Below are positions 48,512 to 59,300 of a stretch of 64,000 bases of DNA, one piece after another. The notes beneath the pieces are model-generated. The model worked only from the letters and a program-made list of their open reading frames with translations. It did no database searches and was not told the DNA's origin. Positions within the stretch are counted from its first letter, which is position 1, and each line of letters starts with the position of its first letter. The DNA comes from Urmitella timonensis. Lineage in GTDB: Bacteria; Actinomycetota; Actinomycetes; Actinomycetales; Actinomycetaceae. The translations under genes and the position numbers were made by a program. The DNA is taken from assembly GCA_900120415.1 (NCBI GenBank), contig FQLW01000006.1, forward strand, positions 1,054,001 to 1,118,000, written 5' to 3'.

Positions 48512-48670
48512 TTTAGGTAGGGGTTTATAGTTTAAAACTGTGGCAGTCGCTACGAATATAACGATTTGGTAGCGAAATGGTTGCATATTGGTTTAGACTG
48601 AGTGTCGCCTGGTCGAACCGGTCAGCTGCTTTGTCTACTGAATGGGAAAATCGTGGGACGTCATAGCCAA

Positions 48671-49270
48671 ATGGAAAAACCATTCCGACATCTACTCTGG
48701 CAAGTGGGACTGGCTACCGCTGTTATTGCGGGAGCACTCGGTACCTCCGGTGCAGTGGCTATTCACGCCTCCTCGCTACCGGCCGGACAGCCAGTACCGG
48801 AAACAACAGCGCAAACCATCACCGATACCAACCCGGTAGCCCAGGCAAGCGGAGAATACGGTTTTGAAAAAGTTAGCGCTAAAGTCATAGACGAATCCCC
48901 CAAAACCGAAAAAACCGATACTACCAGCACGGTAAGCAGCGAAACCCCGCAAACTACTACCCGGGCAAACACCGGCGGAGCCAGTGCTTCCAGCGCGCAA
49001 TATTCCCTGGCAGCCTTACGTAGAGCCGGCGTAGTTCACTGGGGTGGATACAAATTCACCTATTATTCCCAAAAAGTCCTCCCCGGTGGGGGACTGCGGA
49101 TTCCCGGTCGCCACGTGAATGCTAACGGATATGTAGCTGACGCCGACGGCTATATTGTGCTCGCCAATGATGCCCCGAAAGGCACCGTTATAAACACTCC
49201 CTTTGGCGGGCCGGGAAAAGTCTATGACCGGGGTACCCGGGGCAACCACTTCGACGTTTACACTTCCTAA
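48671..49270 (+). CDS. Secreted cell-wall-associated protein with 3D-like C-terminal domain
   Basis: 199 residues from ATG 48671, which gives a signal peptide (LLWQVGLATAVIAGALGTSGAVA). A Thr/Ser/Glu-rich linker of about 80 residues leads to a C-terminal domain (RIPGRHVNANGYVADADGYIVLAN, TVINTPFGGPGKVYDRG, HFDVYT). That domain resembles those at the end of some peptidoglycan-hydrolase proteins, a small beta-barrel. No catalytic motif is certain. Probably extracellular and wall-bound through other parts; role unknown. Confidence 0.7.
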   Translation: MEKPFRHLLWQVGLATAVIAGALGTSGAVAIHASSLPAGQPVPETTAQTITDTNPVAQASGEYGFEKVSAKVIDESPKTEKTDTTSTVSSETPQTTTRANTGGASASSAQYSLAALRRAGVVHWGGYKFTYYSQKVLPGGGLRIPGRHVNANGYVADADGYIVLANDAPKGTVINTPFGGPGKVYDRGTRGNHFDVYTS

Positions 49271-49373
49271 ACATCTCCCAGCCCATTTATCAGGTCATGG
49301 TCGCTAACAGTTTCAACTGTACGTATTAGAGGCGATAGGGAACTCGGCAGCGCTCTCATCTAGGATAGTAACG

Positions 49374-52300
49374 ATGAGTCTGCAAGCCATTGTCGAAAAA
49401 ATAGCTAACGAACCGGTAGCTAAAGAGTTCTTTTCCCAGCCCACTAGCGCTAAATCTCTATACTGTCCCCCCGGACTTAGACCGGCTCTAGCCGCGGCCG
49501 CAGCGCAAACCAAAACGCCAAACTCGCGCGGACTAATCTTGTACGTAACCGCATCGGGCAGAGCAGCCGAACAAGCAGAAGCAGAAATATCAGGATATAT
49601 GCCGCAAGTGGCACGTTTTCCTTCCTGGGAAACCTTGCCCCACGAACGTCTGTCTCCCCGCGCCGACACTATGGCGCAGCGGATCGCAGTGTTACGCCGT
49701 CTCGTCCACCCCGAAAAACCGGGAGAATGCGCAGAAGCAATCCGCGTCCTCATCGCCCCCATTCGTGCATTACTACAACCGGTAATAGCCGGGCTATCCG
49801 AAATTGAACCCCTAAAAATATCCGAGGGCGAAGATTATCCTCTGGACAAGCTGGCTGCCCGCCTCCTAGACCTGGGATATGAGAAAACCGATTTAGTCGC
49901 TTCACGTGGACAATTCGCGCTGCGAGGAGGAATCCTAGATGTATTTGTCCCCGGTGAACCCCACCCGCAACGTCTAGATTTCTTCGGTGACACCCTAGAG
50001 GAAGTAAACTATTTTTCCCTCTCTGACCAGCGAACTATCGAAGAAAGCACCAGTGGAGTGTGGGCTCCCGCCTGTCGGGAACTGCTATTAACCGACCAGG
50101 TAAAGCAACGCGCTAGCGAGCTGCAATCCTCCCTGCCAGGCGTAGCCGATATGTTAGAGCTAATCAGCCAGGGAATCCCGGTACAAGGCATGGAATCCCT
50201 AGCTCCGGTACTGGTCGGTGGGTTACAGACTGTGACCTCACTGCTTTCAAAGGACACCACCATCGTGATTGACGAACCGGGCAAAGTAGCTCGTAGAGCC
50301 GCCGATCTTTTGGAAACCTCCCAAGAATTCGAGCAAGCAGCTTGGCAAGCCGCCGCTGGCGGAGGAAAAATCCCTATCCACGCTTCCCGGGCGCTGCAAA
50401 GCCTCAACGATTTCAACCAAGAGGCACGTGAGAAAGGTTTAGGCTGGTGGGAGCTAACTGGACTGCCCAGTGCTGAAATATTAGCCAGCGAATCCGGGGA
50501 GGAAAACAGTGCCAACCCTACAGGCGAGGAAGCAACAGAGCTAACCGGTAAGACAGAAATCGACACCGCTCCGCAAGCAGATGGTTTGAGTGAAACTACC
50601 CGCCCTACCTATGTGTATAGCGGACAAAGCGATTTGGGGGCACGAGCCTCGAAAGGCTATCGCGGACATATCGACCAGGCAGTAAAAGACCTAAATCAAT
50701 ATCTAAATGCCGGTTGGCAGGTGGTTTTGTCTTGTTCAGGACGCGGCTTGGCTAGCCGATTCGCCGCTAACCTAACCGAGGCGGGGCTAAGGGCTAAAAC
50801 AGTAGAAACCCTAGATACGTCCTTAGAAATCGAAAAAGGCAGTGTCAAAGTTACTACCGGCAGAATCGCCAGTGGATTTACCTTAAAATCTTCGCGACTG
50901 TTGTTGCTGACCGAAGCTGACCTGACCGGTCGCTCCCCGCGCTCAGCACAACCTCCCCGCAAACTTGCCAGTCGTGCCAGGCGCACCATAGTCGATCCTT
51001 TATCCCTAAAACCAGGAGACTATGTGGTGCATACCCAACACGGGGTGGGACGGTTCGTGCAAATGATTAAACGAACTATCGGTAAAGGTCAAGATGCGGT
51101 CACCCGTGAATATCTGGTTCTCGAATATGCTCCCTCTCGGCGCGGACAAGCCGCAGATAGGCTTTATGTACCCACCGACTCACTGGATTTGGTTTCCCGC
51201 TATGCCGGCTCGGATACCCCGCAGCTTAACAAAATGGGGGGAGCAGATTGGGCGAAAACCAAGAATCGCGCCCGCAAAGCCACCCGGGAAATCGCGGCGG
51301 AACTTGTTAGGCTCTACGCTGCCCGCCAGGCCACCAAAGGACACGCTTTCGGTCCCGATACTCCCTGGCAAAAGGAACTCGAGGACGCATTTGAATATAA
51401 CGAAACTCCTGATCAGCTGGCCACCATCGATGAAGTTAAAGCAGATATGGAAAAACCGATTCCCATGGATAGGCTGCTCAGCGGGGATGTAGGGTTCGGG
51501 AAAACCGAGGTGGCGGTACGCGCGGCCTTCAAAGCTATCCAAGAAGGGTTCCAGGTTGCCTTGCTAGTGCCGACCACGCTGCTAGTAAAACAACATTTCG
51601 AGACTTTTAGTGACCGTTTCGCCCCCTTTCCTATCCGACTGGGGCAGCTGTCGCGTTTTTCTACCCCCAAAGAATCCCGGGAGGTTAAAGCCGCGCTGCG
51701 CAATGGCGAAATTGAGATGGTAATCGGCACGCATTCCCTGATAACTGGGGAAGTAGGGTTTAAGAATCTGGGACTGGTGATTATTGACGAGGAGCAGCGT
51801 TTCGGGGTCGAACATAAAGAAACTTTGAAGGCTCTGCGCACTAATGTGGATGTGCTCTCTATGTCGGCCACCCCGATTCCGCGTACCTTAGAAATGGCGG
51901 TGACTGGGATTCGCGAACTTTCGACCCTTTCAACCCCGCCGGAAGAACGCCACCCGGTATTAACTTTTGTTGGTATCCACCATGATAAACAGGTGAAAGC
52001 AGCGATTCGGCGGGAACTTTTGCGAGATGGGCAAGTGTTTTATGTCCACAATCGAGTCGAGTCCATCGACCGCGTAGCTGCCCACATCAGTGAGCTTGTC
52101 CCGGAGGCACGAGTGGTGGTGGCACACGGCAAAATGCATGAAAAGCAGCTAGAACAAGTAATGGTGGATTTCTGGAACCACCAGGCTGATGTGCTAGTTT
52201 GCACCACGATTGTAGAAACCGGGCTAGATATTTCCAACGCTAATACCTTGATTGTTTCTAACGCGCATCGGATGGGTCTTTCCCAGCTGCACCAGTTACG

Positions 52301-53081
52301 AGGACGAGTAGGGCGCGGGCGGGAACGCGCTTACGCCTATTTCTTCTATCCGGGGGATAAACCGCTGACTGAAACCGCGCAAGAACGTCTGCAAACCATT
52401 GCCGCTAATACTGATTTAGGGGCGGGGACAGCGGTTGCCCAAAAGGATTTGGAGATTCGCGGAGCCGGAAACCTGCTCGGTGGACAACAGTCCGGACATA
52501 TCGCCGGGGTTGGTTTTGACCTGTATATCCGGATGGTTTCCGAGGCGGTGCAAGGGTTTAAAGATGAACCTAACGATAATGAGGACGAATCTGAGGTACG
52601 GATTGAACTGCCAATTGATGCCCATATTCCCCCCGAATATGTGGAGTCAGAACGTTTGCGCCTAGAGATGTATCAAAAACTCTCTAATGTGCGCCAGCCA
52701 AGTGAGTTAAAGGCGGTTAAAGAAGAAATGACTGACCGCTACGGAGCGCCGCCCGCAAATGTTCAGCTACTGTTTAGGGTGGCTAGGCTGCGGATGGCTG
52801 CGCGCGCCCTAGGGATTAAAGAAATTGTGGCACAGGGACGTTTTGTGCGTTTGGCTCCCGTGCAGCTAGCAGATTCACAAATGCTGCGGATAAAGCGGCT
52901 GCATCCGGGAACGGTGATTAAACCGGCAGTTAGACAGATTTTGGTGCCAGCTCCTAAGGGAGAAAAAATGGGACAGGGGGCGCTGCATGATGAACCTTTA
53001 GCGCAGTGGGTAGAGAAACTATTAGACAATGTGATTACTCCTTTTGGGAAAGCTTCAGGTAACAGTGCTGAAATTGGGTAA
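49374..53081 (+). CDS. mfd: Transcription-repair coupling factor
   Basis: 1235-residue ATPase that removes RNA polymerase stalled at DNA lesions and recruits UvrA. Order visible: N-terminal UvrB-like region (GGILDVFVPGEPHPQRLDFFGD), RNA-polymerase interaction domain (PGDYVVHTQHGVGRF), helicase motifs GDVGFGKTE, DEEQRFG, SMSATPIPRTL and QLRGRVGRGRERAY, and the C-terminal TRCF domain. No truncation seen. Confidence 0.97.
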   Translation: MSLQAIVEKIANEPVAKEFFSQPTSAKSLYCPPGLRPALAAAAAQTKTPNSRGLILYVTASGRAAEQAEAEISGYMPQVARFPSWETLPHERLSPRADTMAQRIAVLRRLVHPEKPGECAEAIRVLIAPIRALLQPVIAGLSEIEPLKISEGEDYPLDKLAARLLDLGYEKTDLVASRGQFALRGGILDVFVPGEPHPQRLDFFGDTLEEVNYFSLSDQRTIEESTSGVWAPACRELLLTDQVKQRASELQSSLPGVADMLELISQGIPVQGMESLAPVLVGGLQTVTSLLSKDTTIVIDEPGKVARRAADLLETSQEFEQAAWQAAAGGGKIPIHASRALQSLNDFNQEAREKGLGWWELTGLPSAEILASESGEENSANPTGEEATELTGKTEIDTAPQADGLSETTRPTYVYSGQSDLGARASKGYRGHIDQAVKDLNQYLNAGWQVVLSCSGRGLASRFAANLTEAGLRAKTVETLDTSLEIEKGSVKVTTGRIASGFTLKSSRLLLLTEADLTGRSPRSAQPPRKLASRARRTIVDPLSLKPGDYVVHTQHGVGRFVQMIKRTIGKGQDAVTREYLVLEYAPSRRGQAADRLYVPTDSLDLVSRYAGSDTPQLNKMGGADWAKTKNRARKATREIAAELVRLYAARQATKGHAFGPDTPWQKELEDAFEYNETPDQLATIDEVKADMEKPIPMDRLLSGDVGFGKTEVAVRAAFKAIQEGFQVALLVPTTLLVKQHFETFSDRFAPFPIRLGQLSRFSTPKESREVKAALRNGEIEMVIGTHSLITGEVGFKNLGLVIIDEEQRFGVEHKETLKALRTNVDVLSMSATPIPRTLEMAVTGIRELSTLSTPPEERHPVLTFVGIHHDKQVKAAIRRELLRDGQVFYVHNRVESIDRVAAHISELVPEARVVVAHGKMHEKQLEQVMVDFWNHQADVLVCTTIVETGLDISNANTLIVSNAHRMGLSQLHQLRGRVGRGRERAYAYFFYPGDKPLTETAQERLQTIAANTDLGAGTAVAQKDLEIRGAGNLLGGQQSGHIAGVGFDLYIRMVSEAVQGFKDEPNDNEDESEVRIELPIDAHIPPEYVESERLRLEMYQKLSNVRQPSELKAVKEEMTDRYGAPPANVQLLFRVARLRMAARALGIKEIVAQGRFVRLAPVQLADSQMLRIKRLHPGTVIKPAVRQILVPAPKGEKMGQGALHDEPLAQWVEKLLDNVITPFGKASGNSAEIG

Positions 53082-53175
53082 AGCTTTTCGGATAGGCGCT
53101 AGGACACCGAAAATGCCGGTACGTCCTCGCTATTGGTAAGCTAAAAGTAGGAATCTGCTGAAGAAGGATAGATTT

Positions 53176-53892
53176 ATGTACAACAAGTTGATTCGAGCTG
53201 TCGGCATAGGCGCTGGCGTTGCTTTACTGGGAATGGGGATTAGTGCTTGTGGAGCTAGCTCTGGGAAAGCTGGTGATGATTTTTCGGCAGATAAGGTCGC
53301 TGCGGAACTGAACGCGGCGCGCCCGACAGCTGCGCAACAATCTGGGCAGGTCAGCCAGGTGAGTCAGCTACGTTCACAGGTTAATAATGCCCTTGGAACT
53401 GACGTTTATCCGCAAGCGGTTTGGACGGCTTTAGAGGGCGGAAAAGTGTTACCGGTTAATCTTGCGTCCTCGGCGCCGGTAGTTAAAGTTGCCAAGCAGG
53501 AACTTAGTAACCAGGCTGGTTATACCGAGAGCGATATTCGCAAATGGGTAGAGGGACAGGTAAAACAAGGCGCTTTACTAGATGGGGATTTTTCTGCCTC
53601 TACGATTGATTTTTTGCGCTTGCAAAAGTTTTCGGTTGATGCCCAGCAGGGCGCTGTTTCTCCCGAACTACTTAAGCGGCTGGAATCAAAGTTCTCGGCT
53701 GCCTATGAACAGGCTGGTAAACAGACACAGGGCATGAAAACCAGCAAAGTGCTAACCCAGGTTTTAGCGGGGCAAACCGGGATACCGGTGGTGGAGCCAG
53801 ATGTAACAGCGGGAGTTAATCTGCAAGGAATTGCTAACGCCGAACAGACTTTGCGTAACCAGGTTCCTCAGGCGAATCAAGGTGGAAACTAA
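53176..53892 (+). CDS. Lipoprotein, possibly SurA-N-like
   Basis: 238 residues. Signal with lipobox GMGISAC, so lipidated and extracellular. The body is helical and Gln/Ala-rich, with several degenerate repeats of the type found in SurA N-terminal chaperone domains; a lipoprotein with such a domain is often found between mfd and eno in actinobacteria. Assignment rests on that context and is tentative. Own ribosome site AGAAGGA. Confidence 0.65.
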   Translation: MYNKLIRAVGIGAGVALLGMGISACGASSGKAGDDFSADKVAAELNAARPTAAQQSGQVSQVSQLRSQVNNALGTDVYPQAVWTALEGGKVLPVNLASSAPVVKVAKQELSNQAGYTESDIRKWVEGQVKQGALLDGDFSASTIDFLRLQKFSVDAQQGAVSPELLKRLESKFSAAYEQAGKQTQGMKTSKVLTQVLAGQTGIPVVEPDVTAGVNLQGIANAEQTLRNQVPQANQGGN

Positions 53893-53970
53893 GTTTTCTG
53901 TCAGCACCTAAAAAAGGGACTTTTGCAACCTGCTGACGTCCTTTACTTCCAGTAGACTGTAGTTAAGTGA

Positions 53971-55278
<1,308 letters not shown>

Positions 55279-55323
55279 TTTGCAATGCCTATGCAGCTAA
55301 TAGGCGATTAGCTTAAAGCATCC

Positions 55324-55366
55324 GGGGTGGGTCGAAAGATATTTCTTTCGACCCACCCCTTTTTTT
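55324..55366 (+). terminator. Strong intrinsic terminator after eno
   Basis: 16-bp arms GGGGTGGGTCGAAAGA (55324-55339) and its complement (55344-55359), loop TATT, then seven T (55360-55366). It also separates eno from the convergent LuxR-type gene. Confidence 0.92.
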
Positions 55367-55377
55367 CATGTTTTGGT

Positions 55378-56055
55378 TTAGCCCAGATTTACATCAGCAT
55401 CTTCATAGTCGGGAAAGTCCTCGTGGAAGCGGTGAAACAAATCCATACGAGATGTTGCGGCACGTCCTTGGGCGGCGTAGGCGCGGCGAATCCGTTGGAC
55501 GTAAGTATTTACGGTATTCCTGGTTAGACCCAGTTGGCGGGCAACTATTTTAGCGGGGAGTCCCTTGGCTCCATATAGTTCTAAAACTCGTCGCTCATTG
55601 GGGCTGAGGATTAGGTGGTTAGAGTGCGGGTGGCGCGCAGAATCGGAAAACTTGTTTTCCGAGGAGTTAAGAGGAGACTGTCTATCATGGGGTAAAACGC
55701 TAACTAAACTGGTTAGCGGCTCGGTTTTATATATTGCCTGGTTGCAGCACTGGCGCTTCCCAATCTGAGAGGCTAAAGAGCTCTCTGCGGGTTGCAGATA
55801 AGATATAACCCGAAATCCCAGGGTACAAAGGCTATCTAGATTATCTAGGGGATTAGAGTTGTCCGCTAAGTGAGTAGCTAAAACTACCGTGATTTGCTGA
55901 TTCTGTTTGTTGGTGGGCTCGGGATACTTAGCTAAGAAGTCGCTTACGGTGCTAAAACCTCCCAGAAAGTGCAAGTCGTTTCGGGAAGAAACCACCTCAC
56001 TTATCCCCAAGGCAATCGCGGGTTGTTCATCCAATACCGCTATGTCGAAAACCAT
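55378..56055 (-). CDS. LuxR/NarL-family regulator with atypical receiver
   Basis: 225 residues. The C-terminal LuxR HTH (LSPNERRVLELYGAKGLPAKIVARQLGLTRNTVNTYVQRI) is intact. The N-terminal half looks like a response-regulator receiver (FDIAVLDEQPAIALGISEVV), but the strand that should end in the phosphoacceptor Asp reads VVLATH, with Ala in that place by eye. A ~40-residue polar stretch separates the halves. Signal input may be phosphorylation-independent. A G11 tract lies 38 bp before its ATG; GGAGAGGA is its ribosome site. It is divergent from the STAND-WD40 gene. Confidence 0.8.
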   Translation of the reverse strand: MVFDIAVLDEQPAIALGISEVVSSRNDLHFLGGFSTVSDFLAKYPEPTNKQNQQITVVLATHLADNSNPLDNLDSLCTLGFRVISYLQPAESSLASQIGKRQCCNQAIYKTEPLTSLVSVLPHDRQSPLNSSENKFSDSARHPHSNHLILSPNERRVLELYGAKGLPAKIVARQLGLTRNTVNTYVQRIRRAYAAQGRAATSRMDLFHRFHEDFPDYEDADVNLG

Positions 56056-56352
56056 TTTCCTCTCCAGTCTTAGAAATTAGACACCCTCTGTCGGGGGGGG
56101 GGGATATTTGCTAGAATAAACAACTTTTTGCGCTTAGTGTCCTTTGGTTCAGACTGATAAGTGAGATGATGTACGGGCAGGTAGAAGCGTTGTGCGCCCT
56201 ATTTTTATCTCCAGGTTCGTACATGACCGAACCTGATTGAACTTTGCGCTCCGCAAAAATATCTAGGACTAAAACCCTAGAAAAATACGGCTGTTTATTA
56301 ATCAGAATCAACTAGAATCAATAGACGCCGTAGGAAACTAGTAACAAGTGTA
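56056..56352. other. Divergent intergenic region with poly-G tract and palindrome
   Basis: Holds an 11-G run at 56093-56103 and an inverted repeat AGGTTCG (56213-56219) / CGAACCT (56228-56234) around an 8-base centre. It must carry the promoters of the LuxR-type gene (leftward) and the STAND-WD40 gene (rightward). On the minus strand a TATTCT box lies before the C-run and a TCTAAT box after it; which is used cannot be decided. No ribosome site precedes the STAND-WD40 start. Confidence 0.6.
56093..56103. repeat. Poly-G (G11) homopolymer tract
   Basis: Eleven consecutive G on the + strand, the longest homopolymer noticed in the window, 38 bp before the LuxR-type ATG on the opposite strand. Such tracts change length by slipped-strand mispairing in phase-variable promoters of other bacteria. 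Confidence 0.9.
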
Positions 56353-59300
56353 GTGATGCTCGAAATATATTCTTCCCAGGAATTAGCAACCATTTTGAAT
56401 CAAGCCCGGCAGGCAAAGTCGGCAGCGGGTGAAAAAGGATATTCCATTCGCGACCTTGCGAAACGACTAGACCTAGCACCCAGCACTTTGCAGGGCTGGC
56501 TCCAGGGAGCACATCTTCCCACTCCCGCTTTGCGTAGCAGCTTCATGCGACTGGTACAAGACCTTGATTTGCTAACCCCGAGTGAAGACACCGAGTTTTG
56601 GCAGCGTACCCTAGAAACCCTCTCCCACTCGAAACAGGGATGGATTGGCTGCCCCTACCAGGGACTATCACCTTACAATGCCCTTACCGAAAGCGTGTTT
56701 TATGGTCGCGATAAGCTTCTGACAGATTTAGAAAATGCGATTATTTCGGTACAAAGCAAGCGAAACAAACTGGTGGTGGTATTAGGAGCCTCTGGGTCTG
56801 GGAAAACCTCGCTCCTCTCAGCTGGTCTAGTAGGTAAATCGTGCGAATCCTCAGGGCGCTTAGCAAAGTATTACCCCTGTCTACTGTCAATGGGGGAAGT
56901 TATTGAAAAGCAACAAACACTGTTAGATTCCAAAGCCTCCAATCTACCTGCAAATTCGTTATTAATAGTAGACCAACTTGAGGACTTCACTAATGCTCAC
57001 CCCGATCAAGTCAAAGTCGCATTAGACATCCTGAACGAAGTGGCAAAAACCCAAATCCTGGTACTGGGAGTGCGTTCAGATGCCTTAGAAGTACTTTTAC
57101 AAGATGCCCGCTTTGCTCCCGCCCTCTCCAATCCGCTGATAGTTACCCCACCCAGCGTCCTCGAATATGAAGAAATAATCTCTAGACCCGCCCTCGATGC
57201 GGGACGAAAAATTGCCCCCGAGCTAAAAGAGCTGTTACTGCGGCAAATTCAAGAATCTACCTCCGAGGAAGCAAGCGTGCTTCCCCAGCTATCAAACCTG
57301 CTACTAATGATTTGGAAATCCACTAACAACTCGGTGCTAACCGTTAGTGATTACCTATTAGTAGGAGGATTAGCAGGGAGCTTAGAAAAACTCGCCGATG
57401 AGTTTTACGAAAAACTATCTACCCAGGAACGCCGACAGCTCCGTTCCTTGCTGCTATCAATGGTCGCTGTTGGGCAGCGACAGGTTACCCGGCGGGTAAT
57501 CGCGCTCAAAGATATACCGCAAGATTATCTTGACCTCCTGGAACGCTTAAGTCGTGAACGTTTAGTAGTAATTGATGCTGCCACAACCCAAATAAGCCAC
57601 GACACCCTGCTGTCGAACTGGGGAAAACTAAAAGGGTGGATTGAAGAGTCGCGGATTAATCTAGGTTTAGTTCGCCAAATTCAGATTGCCTCCCAGCTGT
57701 GGGTAGAATCCGACAACTCGCCCGAGGCGTTACGCCCCTCCCTATATTATGCTTGGGAAAACCGAGAAATCCCTGATGAGGTTGCGTTCACTAATCAGGA
57801 AGAACAATTCCTGGCTGCCTGCAGCCATGAAGCCAACCGCCAAAAAGAAGAACAGAAAAAACGAATCAAAACCCTGCGACACCGCAATCAAGTGGTTACC
57901 ATTATTGCCGCAGTTGCCGGGGTGCTATTAGTAGCCACCATAGCTGGATTTTTCCAAGCATCCCACTATCAAAAACAAGCAATCGCCTCTAAAAAAGACG
58001 CAGAATCTCGGCAAATGGCGCTAATTTCGCGGGAATTAGGAGCCTCTGACACCAATCTAGCGGCTCAATTCGCCCTCTCAGGTCTAAATATCGCCAACAC
58101 TAGAGAAGCCCGATCCGCCCTCATAGAAACCACCGCCGTCCCCATCCCCGAACGTATCTTCGGCGAGGGCGGGACAGTGCGAGTTGCCGGTAGCGCGGAC
58201 GGCGAAGTAATCGCGCGTGCCGATTCCAAAGGGATAGTTAGCCTCTGGCGCGGCGGAGACATAAAAACAAAACCCGAAACTTTCTCGGCAAGTAAAGGAC
58301 AGCTTTTTACCCTAGCGCTAAAAGAAATAGCAGGTAGAAACCTACTGGCAGTCGGGGGGCAAAAAACCGCCTCCCTATGGGATATAACTGCCAAGCCCCG
58401 CCGAATCGCCGAATTTGGGGCAGAGGACGTAGCCTACTCGGTTGCTATAACCAATCGGTATTTAGGGTTTGGTTTTTTAAATGGAAAAGTAAATTTGTGG
58501 GAACTAGACCAGATTGATAAACCCAAACCCGCGTCCTCATTCCAATTGGATACCCCAACCTCCGTGACCGCTCTTGCGATTTCACCAGATCAGCAGCAAA
58601 TCGCTTACGGCGGTCAAGCCGGGAAAATCTATCTGCGTGACCTGAATGGTCAAAACAGCAAACAGCTTGCTGTTGGCGAAGGCTCCGCCCTAGATATAAA
58701 GTTCTCTCCGGACGGAGAAGAACTCGGGGTGGCGCTCACCAGCCGTCAAGTTCGCCGTTGGCAAGCCAAAGGAAACAACGACAGCCTAGCCAGCCTGGAC
58801 GGATTCTATTCTTTTGTGAACACCCTGGAATATGACGAAGATAAGATAATCGTCGGCTGCTCGGATACTACCACCACCATTTGGGATCGTTCCGGGCGTA
58901 AACTCACCTCCCTGCCAGGACGAGAAATAGTCACTGCTGCCACCAAAGTTGGAGGACGTATTATTACTGGCAGCGTAGACGGTCAGCTCCGGCATTGGCC
59001 CAAATCAGTGCTGCCACTTATTAATGAAGGCGGATATCTAATTGATTCTCACACTGACCGAAAAAACTGGGTATTTGTTTCTCGGCGTTTAAAAACTCCC
59101 GCCCTTTTCAAAACCGAAAAAGATGGGTTACGGCGCATGAAAGATCCGGTTATGCCCTCCGGATTAAAATCGGCTACTCGCACCGAGATAGCCGAGGACG
59201 GTCAGTTTCTAGTTACCGGTACCCAATCTGGGGAACTATTAACTTGGCCATTAGGTAAAGACGGTGCTGGAAGCCCTATTGTTTCCAAAATTGGTGATGA

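Noticed and set aside
48530-48670. c-di-AMP (ydaO-type) riboswitch before the secreted protein at 48671
   Set aside because: Such switches precede wall-protein genes in actinobacteria, but I could not match the conserved core or pair its stems.
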